Shown in pieces: positions 45,456-58,344 of a stretch of DNA of 64,000 nt. The notes under the pieces were generated by a model. The model made no database searches. It saw only the letters and a program-made list of their open reading frames with translations, and was not told where the DNA came from. Position 1 is the first letter of the stretch, and every line of letters begins with the position of its first letter. The position numbers and the translations under genes are program-made. Origin of the DNA: Scalesia atractyloides (Eukaryota; Streptophyta; Magnoliopsida; Asterales; Asteraceae); assembly GCA_947069175.1 (NCBI GenBank), contig CAMTDV010000017.1, positions 49,113,137-49,177,136 on the forward strand, written 5' to 3'.

Positions 45456-46219
45456 TATATTGTACTATATATTGTATACGTCATGAAAGCGTGAAAACAT
45501 GAAAGTATCGAGTAGGCACATGTGTATCACCCCAAAACTTTTGAAAATGTAAAAGAGGGGTCTATGTACTCACTTGGGGTTGCAAAAGTATCATTGTTCA
45601 AGAAAAATAACAAAGCGCAAGAGTCCAAGGAAAATCAAGCGAGTCCTAATATCGGATAACTGTGTTAATAAGTCGGGACTTTAATCGGTGGATTGGATAG
45701 AATGATGTCTTATAAATCAAATGAGTGTTGGAACTCATATGGTATGATTTAATAAACTCAACATTCTGATTTGGAAGTGATCCTAAGTGCTTTTGACCCG
45801 TAATGACCCGTTAAGGTAGTTTACGCTATTTAACGTCTCATTTGCGTAAACGCATGATCGGATGGTTAAACATGTCCTATGATGAGTCTTAAATGCCCAA
45901 AAATGTTTAATAATGTTGTAATATCAGTTTATATGTCAAAACTTTAGCCACATATGCTTAAAATGAATTTATGCGCAAAAAGGGAATTTTAGTCATTTAT
46001 AAAGGGCATAATAACGACCTATCATAATACTAACCAAACGACGTGACCATAAGGTATAACCTCAGAGGGTTATTCCCTATATAACTATGGTCACTGCTAT
46101 GAGTTTGGTCGGATCCTAAGATCGACCAAACGGGTCGGATTCGAAAGTCAAAGCGATGGTCAAAGCCGCTCGACTTACGACCCTAAACAAGCACTAACCT
46201 AAAAGTGACGAGTTAGACA

Positions 46220-46500
46220 TGTTTAACATGTCTAACTAAGTTTATAAAACTGATTTGGTATCAATACAAAGTGTTTTGATACCCGAAAATAGTTTCGTCG
46301 AATAATGCGCACTTTTGCGCATTATTGACCGAAACTTTGACTCGTCACTTCGACTAGGAAAACGTGGTAATCAGTAGGCATGATCGCTATGGATCATAAC
46401 CATCGTGATTACGATCACGTTGCAAAGTCCAATTGGACTTTGCTTTGACCAATTAATGGTCAAAGCTGAAAGTCAAACACTGTTTGACTTTTAGCTTGAA
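46220..46500. repeat. Hairpin cluster in the U3 of the Tekay B LTR
   Basis: Successive inverted repeats: GTTAGACATGT/ACATGTCTAAC at 46224-46248, AATAATGCGCA/TGCGCATTATT at about 46302-46328, a 22-base palindrome centred on CCAATTGG at about 46424-46445, GCTTTGACCA/TGGTCAAAGC near 46442-46466, and AAAGTCAAAC/GTTTGACTTT near 46470-46493. Most recur in the second LTR (54720-54965), where the last two are removed by a deletion. Confidence 0.75.
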
Positions 46501-47681
46501 ATAGCTAAAATGGTGAACAAGGCTAAGTTAGAACACTTACTTGTGCTCAAGGCAGCCAAGGATGAAGAAAAGACTTAGAAAACTCAATTGGGAGACCTCT
46601 AACAAAGTGGGAGTTCTCCTCTTAGAGTTATAGAGAGAAAGGGAAGGAATGAGCAAGTAAAAGTGTGAGATCAAGGGCCAATTTATAGTTGTGGAAGATG
46701 AATTTGATGATCACAAGTGTCAAAGACCATTCTAGGATCATTCCACATGTTCAAAGACGTGTCAAGACCAGGCTAGAACTTAGAGATCACGAATCTTGGG
46801 TTTCAAAGCTGTAAAACGGTTGTCTGCCATATTCTGCTGAAAATTGGCATCCCCGCGCATCGCGGGTGATCTAGGTGATTCTCTTGCGTGGCGCCTGGAA
46901 TTCCCAAGTTTCAGAATTGGCATAACAGGTCCCTGCAGCCTAAAACTTGTTTTTCGACGCGTTTTGGCACTTTTAACACATGTTAACTCCATTTTTAAGC
47001 TTTACAAAGAAGATAAAGCATAGGGAGCTTGAAAAATGCTCGGAAACATTTTGGATGTCAGTTCGTTTGGCCGTACGGTTGCGGTTTTCGGTTAATTACG
47101 ATGAAAATCGTAACGAACGCGCAAATGACCGTAAACGCGTAACGAATGATATTTTTGCATTCCAATCATTAAAATGCTATATTTTAATGATTAAAAATTT
47201 TTTTGGATCTGCGCATATGTTTTGGATTAGGAAATACGCGATTTGGCATAGTTTCGCATAATTTACAAAATAGCCCCGGAAGTTGCATAAGCATGTTTTT
47301 GCCATACCGAAGCCTTCAAAACTTATTTCTAAGTTATGTAAAGGGTATTTAGGGTATGTTTAGCTTATGCCATTGTTCCGGAGTGTACGTCGCATTAAAC
47401 TGATTACGTTTGCATAACGGTTTGCGATTTCACTTCCAGAAGTGATTTAAAAGATCAGAATTGAACAAGGATTGAAAATATGAAATACTATATATAAATA
47501 CACAAATCTTGGAATAAAACACAATATTATAAAATTACAAAATCGTTCAGAATAGTACGATAATTAAAATACTCAGATGTCACAGTCTCCCCTACTTTTG
47601 GAAATTTCGTTCCGAAATTTAACTAGAGGAAACTTGTGAGAATAGATGTGGATATTTCGCCTTCATCTGGTCCTCTCGTTC

Positions 47682-50390
47682 CTAGGTAAACTCTGGGCCA
47701 CGTTTGGACTCCCAGCGAACTTTTACAATCGATATTCGTCTACGCTTAATTTTTTTGACTTCACGATCCAAAATTTCCACAGGTTTCTCGACAAAGTGTA
47801 ACGTGTCATTAACACGAATTTCATCAAGAGGGATGTGGAGGTTTTCATCAGCTAAACACTTTTTAAGATTGGACACGTGGAAAGTTGGATGAACATTTCC
47901 AAGTTCAGGAGGTAGCTCAAGTTTGTAGGCCACCTTTCCGATTTTCTCAATGATCTTGAATGGTCCAACATATCTAGGTGCAAGTTTTCCTTTCTTTCCA
48001 AATCTAACCACGCCTTTCCAAGGGGATACCTTGAGTAGGACATGATCACCGACTTAGAATTCCAAGGGCTTGCGTCGTTTATCCGCGTAACTCTTTTGAC
48101 GGCTTATAGCTGTCAAGAGATTATCGCGAATTGTTTTGACTTTGCCTGTTGTGTCTTGAATGAGTTCAGGTCCAGTGAATTGAGATTCACCGATTTCATT
48201 CCAACAGACAGGTGAACGACATTTTCGACCATAAAGAGCTTCGAAAGGAGCCATGTTAATGCTGGTGTGATAACTGTTGTTGTAGGAGAATTCGATCAAA
48301 GGTAGATGCGAATCCCAACTACCACCAAAGTCGATCACACAAGCTCTAAGCATATCCTCCAGTGTCTGGATTGTCCTTTCAGATTGTCAATCCGTTTGAG
48401 GATGATAGGCAGTACTCAGGTTAAGTTTGGTTCCCATGGCAGATTGCATGGTCCTCCAAAAATGAGATGAGAATCGAGCATCACGATCAGATATGATGTC
48501 CAAAGGAACACCAAGAGGAAATACAATTTCATCCACATAGATTTTAGCAAGTTTGTCAGCAGAGAAATCCTCACGGATTGCTATAAAGTGTGCTGACTTG
48601 GTTAGACGATCAATGATTACCCAAATGGCATCATGACCTCTAGATGTACGTGGTAATTTGGTAATGAGATCCATTGCAATGCTTTCCCATTTTCAAACCG
48701 GAATTTCTGGTTGTTCAAGCAAACCAGAAGGGCTTTGAGACAAGTAAGACATTTAGATACGTACAAGGCAATGTCTTTCTTCATATCCGGCCATCAATAT
48801 TGGGTACGAAGATCCTTATACATTTTGTTTGCACCTGGATGAATTGAATAACGAGACTTATGAGCTTCATCCATTATCAAGGTGCAGAGATTGTCTTGAC
48901 TTGGGACCCTCAAACGGTTCAGATAATAAAATAACCCATTGTCTTTCGTTTCAAGTTGAAGCTCAAGATGATGTGGTAATTCATCACCCATCATGCCTTG
49001 TGTAACACAAGTTCGTGGAGCTTGGGAGATACGGTTTTGAATATCAGATCGAACTTGAACACAATGTAGCTTGACTCGTTCTTTACGAATAAGAGCATCG
49101 GCTACGACATTCACCTTACCCGGATGGTAGCGAATCTCACAGTCATAGTCGTTCAGAAGTTCAACCCATCGTCGCTGTCTCATGTTTAGTTCTTTCTGAT
49201 TGAAAATGTGCTGAAGACGTTTGTGGTCCGTGAAAACCACATATTTTGTATAGATAGTGTCTCCAAATTTTCAGAGCAAAAACAACAGCACCCAACTCAA
49301 GATCATGAGTGGTGTAGTTCTTTTCGTGAATCTTCAATTGTCTTGATGCATAGGCTATAACTTTGTTCCTTTGCATGAGAACGCAACCAAGGCCTAAGTT
49401 CGATGCATCACAATATACGACAAAGTCGTCGTTACCTTCAGGTAAGGGTAAAATAGGAGCATTACAGATCTTTTGTTTCAAGGTCTGAAAAGCTTCTTCT
49501 TGTTTAGGTCCCCACTCAAAAGGTTTATTCTTTTGAGTCAAAGCAGTGAGGGGAACCGCAATCTTTGAGAAGTTTGCGATAAATCGACGGTAATAACCCG
49601 CGAGACCAAGAAATGAACAAACTTCGGTAGGAGTAGTAGGTGTAACCCATTCCTTAATCGCACTGATTTTGGCGGGATCTACATGAATACCTTGTTCGTT
49701 AACAATATGTCCCAAGAATTGAACTTCCTTAAGCTAAAATTCACACTAGGAGAACTTGGCATAAAGTTGTTCTTTCTTTAGGAGTTCCATCGTTAAACGG
49801 AGATGTTGCTCATGATCGGCTCGAGATTTTGAGTAAATCAAAATGTCATCAATGAAAACGATGATGAACTTATCCAAATAAGGCTTACAAACCCTATTCA
49901 TCAAGTCCATGAAAACAGCAGGAGCATTTGTCAGACCAACAGGCATAACGGTGAACTCATAATGACCGTATCAAGTGCGAAAAGCAGTTTTGGGAATATC
50001 TTCTTCGAGAACACGAAGCTGATGATACCCAGAACGTAGATCAATCTTTGAGAAGCAAGTAGCACCTTGTAGCTGGTTAAAGAGATCAGCAATATGGGGT
50101 AGGGGATATCGATTTTTGATTGTGAGTTTGTTGAGCTCACGGTAATAGATACACATATGGAAAGATCCATCCTTCTTTTTTACGAATAGGACTGGAGCGC
50201 CCCAAGGTGAAAAGCTTGGATGAATGAATCCTTTGTCAGACAACTCCTGAAGCTGTTTAGATAACTCTTGCATCTCAGATGGTGCAACACGGTATGGGGA
50301 TTTGGCTATAGGGTTGGCACCAGGTACAAGATCTATACGAAACTCGACTTGCCGTGCTGGGGGTAAACCAGGTAGCTCGTCAGGAAACAC
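47682..50390 (-). pseudogene. Tekay B pol (RT, RNase H, integrase), heavily broken
   Basis: The remains in order are as follows. RT start LPPARQVEFRIDLVPGANPI, with MCIYYREL in place of the family CIDYREL. A stop follows RT near 49970, then the polymerase site FIDDILIYSK. Stops lie near 49745. RNase H has YCDASNLGLGCVLMQRNKVI. A frame change near 49245 is followed by HPGKVNVVADALIRK. Integrase has MDLITKLPRTSRGHDAIWVI and IISDRDARF, then a stop just after YHPQTD, then MLRACVIDFGGSWDSHLPLI and a chromodomain-like VKVRWESKRGPEFT. Part of the zinc-binding region near 48740 is deleted. Most of the stops fit C-to-T changes, as expected from methylated silent DNA. Confidence 0.85.
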
Positions 50391-50391
50391 C

Positions 50392-52060
50392 TCAGGATAA
50401 TCCCGAACAACGGGAACATCTTGAATAGTTTTGCCTTTGCCTTTTTTCCTCTACGATATGTGCCAAGAAAGCAACATAATTCTTTCGTAGGTATTTATGG
50501 GCTTGGGTGCAAGTCATGAGTTTTAGGGTACTAACGGGCTTTTCTCCTTGAACCTCTAGGATTTCACCAGATGGGAGAGGTATACGAATGATCTTATCAA
50601 AGCAAATCACCTCAGCATGATGCTTGGCCAACCAATCCATTCCTACTATGATATCAAAGCTCCCGAGTTGCATTGGCGTGAGGTCAATGGCAAAAAGATG
50701 GTTATTAAGGTTCAATTGGCAATCACGGATGACAGAATCAAGAACAAGGGGTTCACCACTAGCTATTTCGACTGTCAAGGGCTTTCCTAGTTTGGTTTTA
50801 GGTATGGAAAGCAAAGGTTCAAAAGCTAGGGATACAAAACTCTTATCAGCACCCGAATCGAAAAGAATAGAAGCAGGATGGTTGTTAACAAAGAACGTAC
50901 CGTTCACCACTTCGTTATCGGCACGCGCCTCGTTAGCATTAATTATAAAAGGTCGTCCACGAGCCTGGTTTGCATTTGCCAACTTCGGACAATTGTTTCT
51001 GTAGTGGGTAAGATCCCCACAATTGTAGCAAGAACCAGGTGGATAGTGAGGTCGTGCAGGATGCTGAGCAGGGTTTTGGGCTACTAGATTTTGGGTAGGA
51101 GCAAAACGACAAATGTTGGCAAGATGACCAGATTTCCCACAGTTAGTGCAAATGCGGCACTGTAAATGTGGTTGATGGTGACTATTACACTTGTTGCACA
51201 AAGGTGCATTGCCAACATATTGTTTCTTGGCCGGTAGCTGAGCAGGCTGATTGGGAGCAGTTTGGTTAGGTTGGGTAGTGAGAGCGAAGTTCTTAGAAGC
51301 CTTGCGCTTTCTCGACTTCTTGGAGGTTTCAGCTTTGTTACCCTTTTGCTTCTCAGACTTAACAAATGGTTTCTTGTCACCCTTTCGATGAAGCTTACCC
51401 TTTTTGACTTGCGATTCAGTAAGGGTTGCAGCTAGCTCAATGGCTTGACGGACAGATGTAGGGTTACTGCCAGAGACTATGTCCTGAACTGGGCCAGGAA
51501 AATCGTCTATGTACTTTTCAATCGCCTTAACCAAAGGCGTCACCATCTCAGGACATAATAGGCTTAACTCCTCATACCGATTGGTATACGCACGGTGCTC
51601 ACCACTGTCCTGCTTTAGGTCGTGGAACTCATTCTAAAGCGCCCCCTTTTCATGACGGGGGCAGAACTCTTTCATCATTAGAGTTCTAAGTTCCTCCCAT
51701 GTTTGACCCATCGCAACATCAACACCCCTATCTCTCACCACTCCGTTCCACCACGTGAGTGCCCTCTTATGAAATACACTTGAAGCAAACTCGACTTTAT
51801 GATTATCAGGACGCTGAACATGGCGAAAAGTACTCTCAAGACTCTCAAACCACTGAAGGAGCCCAGTTGCTCCTTAAGAACCACTAAACTTGAGTGGTTT
51901 AGCCGAGTTAAACTGTTTAAAGTTGCACGTAGCAGGTGCATTGTTATTGTTGTTGGCTTGGTTGATTTGAGTAATGAGATTTGGTAGCATAGCAGCCATC
52001 TGTTGTGCTATGATAGTTGCCAGTTCGGTGTTAGGTGGTGGTACGTTTCATCGAGGAGGC
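50392..52060 (-). pseudogene. Tekay B gag and protease
   Basis: The N-terminal half of gag has stops at three places (after MPPR, after LKFSGS near 51876, and before NEFHDLKQDSGE near 51636). The second half is open for 384 codons: two zinc-binding elements (CNKCNSHHQPHLQCRICTNC and CYNCGDLTHYRNNC), then the protease with ILFDSGADKSFVSLAFEPLL (DSGA active site) and LGSFDIIVGMDWLAKHHAEV. It ends in a frameshift at about 50440, a short distance before the RT region. Confidence 0.82.
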
Positions 52061-52607
52061 ATTCTAAAAGAGGAAATATGAGAGAAAACGAGTGAGATGA
52101 ATGTTGGATAATGAGATGTCATAAATATCGACGAAATGAAAGGATGGTGGTCATTCATTCGTTTACTTGCAACAAATAAACGACACACAGTGATTAATCA
52201 AAGTAAATGAGTTTTTATAATGTATCGCAAAGACATGCTTTAGCGTATAGGTGGACACTCACCCCAAGAGTTCCCAGGTAAGAGTGACAGGTCCGATTAA
52301 GTGGATTTGTACGAACATTCTAACCTTAGACAGAAAACTCAGGGTACAGGCACCCACCCTTCCAGATTGCATGTGTTCACATTATTAAAACCCAAACTTT
52401 GACGAGATTTTGAAAAACTTTGAAGACAAAGAGCGCCGATGATTTGTTTTGGCCTTTAAAATGAATTATACCTTGTTTTTGGTATCACCTAAGGATAGGT
52501 GATGGTATTGTTTTAAGATCTAAACACAAGATAACTTGTGTTAGGGTCCTGGAAAGGTTATAGTCTAGGTCAATCCATTACTAATAACCTAATTCCCTGT
52601 AACCATT

Positions 52608-52620
52608 GGCTCTGATACCA
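52608..52620 (-). promoter_or_regulatory. Primer binding site of Tekay B
   Basis: TGGTATCAGAGCC on the - strand, seven bases inside the 5' LTR border, matches initiator-Met tRNA priming. Confidence 0.85.
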
Positions 52621-52627
52621 ATCTTTC

Positions 52628-55600
52628 TGTCACACCCCGACCGCGTAAAACAACAAACCGCGGCGGAAACGTCGGGGAGTGTCGTAACAGAAGTATTGTT
52701 TCAACAACCATGGAAATTTTTTGTATTATTGATTCAAATTGTTTACATTGTCTGGAATTTAACAAAAACATAACATAAATTTATTTGTCTTGCTAATTTT
52801 TAAGTCACTAAAGCCCAAGTCCGTCCTAAGTGTCGCATGAATCATAAGCATTAGCTCCTGAAACACATGTGAAAATAGGTACGTCAGCATAAAAATGCCT
52901 GTGAGATACATAGGTTTTGTTGATGAGGATTCATGACTTGAAGTTAAAATAATTGTTTAACGAAAAGTAGTCATGAACCCTATAAAATGTTTTCTTTTAT
53001 AAAATCAACATGAAAATCAACATGAAAATCAAATGATATAAAGAAAGATGTATGGTTAACTAATTAACCGGATGAAAATGAATTGTATAAAATATGCCAT
53101 TTGTAAAACAATGTCTTGTGAAAAATATATGCTATTTGTACCAAATGTGTCATGTCTTTGTCTTTGTCGAAGTGGTTTAAGTAATGCTACGTTATGTAAC
53201 ACCATGAAAGCACTTATATATAGGAAGTACCAGAGGCGTATCCACCATGCTTTTATCATATTACACACATCTCGTTATCTAAATCACTTATCCAATAACC
53301 ACCCAAAAATGTCTTGTCTAACAAATGTCTTGTATGACAAGTAAAAAGACTTTACTCAAATCAGATGTGTAATGTCGTGTATAACCAAATGTCATGTACA
53401 AAACAATGTCTTGAATAAACCAAAGTTTAAATCAAAAGTCATGTTTTGCAAAACCAATGCTTTATTTGATATGAACATTTATGTAGTTATGTTTATCGCA
53501 TACATTCAAGCCTTGAGACTGTCAGATGAACCCTTATCAAGTCAAAGGTTTATCAAAATTGTATTCGGATTCTGCCATTCCCTACTTCCAAACAAACCTA
53601 AGAAGCGGGGAACGGGATTTGTCAAGTCCTATGGTACCATTACATACTACCGGGCGGCGTGATCAATGTTAATGAATGTATTATGTCCCGTTAAACAAAC
53701 CAAATGTTATAGTCAATGTAAGCAATGGCGTGAAAAATGTCTTTAAACCGTGTACTAAGTATGCTACGTCAACATACGAAGTAGAAATGTCCATAAAATC
53801 GATGTGCTAGCATGCTCAGTCAACATACACAGCAAAATGTAGTGTAAATCAATGTGCTCATATGCTAAGTCAACATATGCCGCAAAAGATGTTTTTGAAA
53901 TCAATGTGCTAGCATGCTCAGTCAACATACATAGCAAAATATAATTGAAATCGTGTACTATATATTGTACTAGATGAACATAGCAAGTATACGTCATGAA
54001 AGCGTGAAAACATGAAAGTATCGAGTAGGCACATGTGTATCACCCCAAAACTTTTGAAAATGTAAAAGAGGGGTCTATGTACTCACTTGGGGTTGCAAAA
54101 GTATCATTGTTCAAGAAAAATAACAAAGCGCAAGAGTCCGAGGAAAATCAAGCGAGTCCTAATATCGGATAACTGTGTTAATAAGTCGGGACTTTAATCG
54201 GTGGATTGGATAGAATGATGTCTTATAAATCAAATGAGTGTTGGAACTCATATGGTATGATTTAATAAACTCAACATTCTGATTTGGAAGTGATCCTAAG
54301 TGCTTTTGACCCGTAATGACCCGTTAAGGTAGTTTACGCTACTTTAACGTCTCATTTGCGTAAACGCATGATCGGATGGTTAAACATGTCCTATGATGTG
54401 TCTTAAATGCCCAAAAATGTTTTATAATGTTGTAATATCAGTTTATATGTCAAAACTTTAGCCACATATGCTTAAAATGAATTTATGCGCAAAAAGGGAA
54501 TTTTAGTCATTTATAAAGGGCATAATAACGACCTATCATAATACTAACCAAACGACGTGACCATAAGGTATAACCTCAGAGGGTTATTCCCTATATAACT
54601 ATGGTCACTGCTATGAGTTTGGTCGGATCCTAAGATCGACCAAACGGGTCGGATTCGAAAGTCAAAGCGATGGTCAAAGCCGCTCGACTTACGACCCTAA
54701 ACAAGCACTAAACTAAAAGTGACGAGTTAGACATGTTTAACATGTCTAACTAAGTTTATAAAACTGATTTGGTATCAATACAAAGTGTTTTGATACCCGA
54801 AAATAGTTCCGTCGAATAATGCACACTTTTGCGCATTATTGACCGAAACTTTGACTCGTCAATTCGACTAGGAAAATGTGGTAATCAGTAGGCATGATCG
54901 CTATAGATCATAACCATCGTGATTACGATCACGTTGCAAAGTCCAATTGGACTTTGCTTTGACCAAGGCTAAGTTAGAACACTTACTTGTGCTCAAGGCA
55001 GCCAATGATGAAGAAAAGACTTAGAAAACTCAGTTGGGAGACCTCCAACAAAGTGGGAGTTCTCCTCTTAGAGTTATAGAGAGAAAGGGAAGGAATGAGC
55101 AAGTTAAAATGTGAGATCAAGGGCCTATTTATAGTTGTGGAAGATGAATTTGATGATCACAAATGTCAAGGACCATTCTAGGATCATTCCACATGTTCAA
55201 AGACGTGTCAAGACCAGGCTAGAACTTGGAGATCATGAATCTCGGGTTTCAAAGCTGTAAAATAGTTGTCTGCCATATTCTGCTAAATTGGCATCCCCCA
55301 CGCGTCGCGGGAGATCTAGGTGATTCTCTCGCGTGGCGCCTGGAATTCCCAAGTTTCATGGCAGAACAGGTCCCTGCAGCCTAAAACTTGTTTTTCGACG
55401 CGTTTTGGCACTTTTAACACCCGTTAACTCCATTTTTAAGCTTTACAAAAAGATAAAGCATAGAGAACTTGAAAAATGCTCGGAAACTTTTCAGATGTCG
55501 TACGGTTGCGGTTTTCGGTTAATTACGACGAAAATCGTAATGAACGTGCAAATGACCGTAAACGCGTAACGAATGATATTTTTGCATTCCAATCATTAAA

Positions 55601-56011
55601 ATGATATATTTTAATGATTACAAAAATTTTTGGATGTGCGTATATGTTCCAGATTAGAAAATACGCGATTTGGCATAGTTTCGCATAATTTGCAAAATAG
55701 CCCCTGAAGTTGCATAAGCATGTTTTTGCCATACCGAAGCCTTCAAAACTTATTTCTAAGTTATGTAAAGGGTATTTAGGGTATGTTTAGCTTATGCCAT
55801 TGTTCCGGAGTGTACGTCGCGTTAAACTGATTACGTTTGCATAACGGTTTGCGATTTCACTTACAGAAGTGATTCAAAAGATCAGAATTGAACAAGGATT
55901 GAAAATATGAAATACTATATATAAATACATAAATCTTGGGATAAAACACAATGTTATAAAATTACAAAATCGTTCGGAATAGTACGATGATTAAAATACT
56001 CATATTTCACA
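52628..56011 (-). repeat. 5' LTR of Tekay B
   Basis: It begins (plus reading) TGTCACACCCCGACCG and ends CATATTTCACA. The - strand TATA box ACTATAAATAGG is at 55123-55134. Relative to the other LTR it lacks about 70 bases near 54965 and has scattered substitutions. Confidence 0.92.
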
Positions 56012-56016
56012 GTTTT

Positions 56017-56190
56017 GTATTAGAAAATAACTTTTCAATCATCTTTTGTAATCTTTTCAAAAGTGACATAAACTTGAAAATTCCGTGTCTCTGTTTCTAC
56101 AAGTTGATTTCTAATTCCGCACATTATTTTCATATAAAGTTGAAATCAACTTGCCATTTTAAGTCAAAGCACTGTTATCTGGGACCAACA
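56017..56190 (+). repeat. 5' LTR of the copia, right part
   Basis: It resumes the copia LTR after the Tekay B insertion and ends GGGACCAACA, two bases before the primer site. The interrupting element adds a GTTTT duplicate at 56012-56016. Confidence 0.85.
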
Positions 56191-56192
56191 AT

Positions 56193-56204
56193 TGGTATCA
56201 GAGC
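56193..56204 (+). promoter_or_regulatory. Primer binding site of the copia
   Basis: TGGTATCAGAGC, complementary to the initiator-Met tRNA 3' end, two bases after the LTR end. Confidence 0.88.
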
Positions 56205-56294
56205 AGATTGAATAAAACATTTTCAAATCGATCAACTGCTCGAGTATCTTTGTTAATACTCTGTTTTTCAAAAGTTCAAAAACTTTGACTAAAA

Positions 56295-58343
56295 ATGGCA
56301 AACTTTCAGTCTTGGAACAGTGCTTTCAACATGGGTTCTATGTCAAAGCCTCCGACGTTAGTCAGGGAGGAGTACCCCCAATGGAAAATCAGGATGATCA
56401 ATTTTCTTAATGGACATGATCGAGCTCTGTTTCAATCCGTTGTGTGTGGCCCGCATATACCACGTGTTGAAATACCTGGTGTTCCAGCATCTGATGACTC
56501 ACCAAAAATATCTGCTTCTTGGGCTCCCAAACAAGAGAAAAATTGGAGTCCAGAAGACAGGAAACTGGTAGAAACAGATTTATGGCACTTCCAAATGACA
56601 TATTTTAAATTTTCTTATGTTGATGCATGCTCATCTGCAAAAAAAATATGGGATCAACTTGAAAATCTTTGTGAAGGAGGAGACAAAATGAAAAGAAACA
56701 TGAGAAAAAATCAAGTCTCCGCTTATGAAAGGTTTAAATGTTCATCAAATGAAACACTCACTGATGCTTACAATAGATTGACAACAATTTTAAATGAACT
56801 AAAAAAGCATGGAGTTGAAAAAACCAATGATGAAAGAAATGTAAAATTTCTTGATGCTTTGCCCAGAGAATGGCAAAATCTTGCCATGACCATAACTTCT
56901 ACACTAGAGCTAGGAAATCTGAACCTACATGATCTATATAGTATTCTACTCCCAAGAGAGCAACAAATCATTGAAAACTCAAAACAATATGGTGGACCTA
57001 TAGCCTTAATATCAAATTCTCAAAGATCAATCACACCTGATCTACAATCCTCTAACCCACAAAACCTAGTCTTAGCATCAGAAAATTCTGATAATCCATC
57101 AGATTTTTCTGCATTTGCTGAAGCAATAGCTTTGCTCACCAAAACCTTTGAGCAAACATTGAAGGGAGGAAGTTCCAGAATTCAGAGAAGTGATAAAGGA
57201 AAGGTGGAAGCTAGATCCAAGGAAAGAAGAGTAGAAAACAAGTCAAAAGTGGTATGCTATAGATGCAAACAGAAGGGTTACTATGCATCAGAATGCAAGA
57301 ACAAAAAGTTAAAAGATCCAGCTTACTATGAAAAGAAGCTAGAAGAAGCCAAGAAACAACAACAACAACAAGTCAGCCTGATTGCAGGGACAAATACCTG
57401 GATGACTAATGACTCATCAGATGATGATCAGGAAGAAATGGCCAACTTCTGTCTTATGGCAAAACTTGACAATGAGGCATCAGAAATCAATGTAAGTCAA
57501 AATGATCAAGAACTTCAAAATCAAATAAACAAATTATTGGAAGATTTTCAAAAATTACAGGAGAAATACTTGACAAAAACAAAGAAATCTGATGAACTTA
57601 AAGACATGTTGAAACATTGTCAAGAAGTTTGATCAAAGACACAAAAATCAATTTTTATGAAAAAGAGAGAAAATTTTTGTATGCAGAAATTCATAAAAAT
57701 AAGGTAAATGTAAAAGGTTTTCAACAAGCAAAGGATTTCATTGACTACATTGAAACAACTTCAAAAAATCAGGGTGAAGGATTGGGTTATACAAAAACAA
57801 CAAAAGATAATCCTACAGTGTTTGTAAAAGCTTTAGATAAACCACAATCAGATTTTGACAATGAATCAAATTTATCAGAAGAATCTGACTTCATGACATC
57901 TTGTTCTAAGTCAAGTCCAGAATCAAAGAAGGTCTGCTCTAAAGAAAAAATAAAGATAAAACAAGATCATACAAAAGAAAAAACTAAAAGGATCTTAAAA
58001 GAAAAAGGGTCAAAACATTTTTCAAAAATCTTAGAAAAATGGGCTTTCATAAAAAATCATTCCATCAGACATCTCTAACAAGGTGGGATGTATGTGTTTT
58101 GATATTCTAAAAGTAATTCAACAACATCTGAACAAAAACCAACAATCTGTCAGTAGTTCAGCATTGGACATAAATCTTATCAGATCTGATCAGATGGCAA
58201 CAGATTTGGTAAAGAAAGCTGATCAGTTAGAATCAACAGACTCTGACAGATCAAGATCAACAGATGATGAAGGAAAACTATTATATGCTATGTACTCATC
58301 TGACAAATTACCCAAGAAAGTCTGGGTACCAAAAAAACACTAA
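56295..58343 (+). pseudogene. Copia gag, one frameshift and altered zinc knuckle
   Basis: The ATG at 56295 follows the primer site by 90 bases. The 445-codon frame has PPTLVREEYPQWKIRMINFL, the matrix/capsid core (ETLTDAYNRLTTILNELKKH, ALPREWQNLAMTI), then CYRCKQKGYYASEC (57255-57296). In the family the ninth position of this CX2CX4HX4C knuckle is His; here it is Tyr, one C-to-T change away. A coiled-coil tail (NDQELQNQINKLLEDFQKLQ) ends at 57632. The frame then shifts and continues at 57617-58078 and 58083-58343 with K/D/S-rich sequence. The long C-terminal extension before protease is a Sirevirus-like trait. Confidence 0.8.
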
Positions 58344-58344
58344 C

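Larger units (their letters stand above)
44116..47584 (-). repeat. 3' LTR of Tekay B
   Basis: About 3.47 kb, matching 52628-56011 throughout. The - strand TATA box ACTATAAATTGG lies at 46678-46689. The U3 side has a cluster of hairpins at 46220-46500, and the R-U5 side has four ~51-base tandem units at 45256-45455. It keeps about 70 bases (from about 46447) that the other LTR has lost. The short ORFs are without domains. Confidence 0.92.
44116..56011 (-). mobile_element. Tekay/Del-type chromovirus B, strongly decayed, nested in the copia LTR
   Basis: LTRs at 44116-47584 and 52628-56011 flank a gag-pol region on the - strand, with a 5-bp duplication GTTTT at 44111-44115 and 56012-56016. Primer site TGGTATCAGAGCC at 52620-52608 and a purine tract at 47585-47600 complete the picture. 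Its proteins resemble those of Tekay A but are clearly a separate family, and the LTR sequences are unrelated. The outer tips are worn (CATCACACC for TGTCACACC on the left, TTTCACA for TGTCACA on the right). Many stops and frameshifts. Confidence 0.92.
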
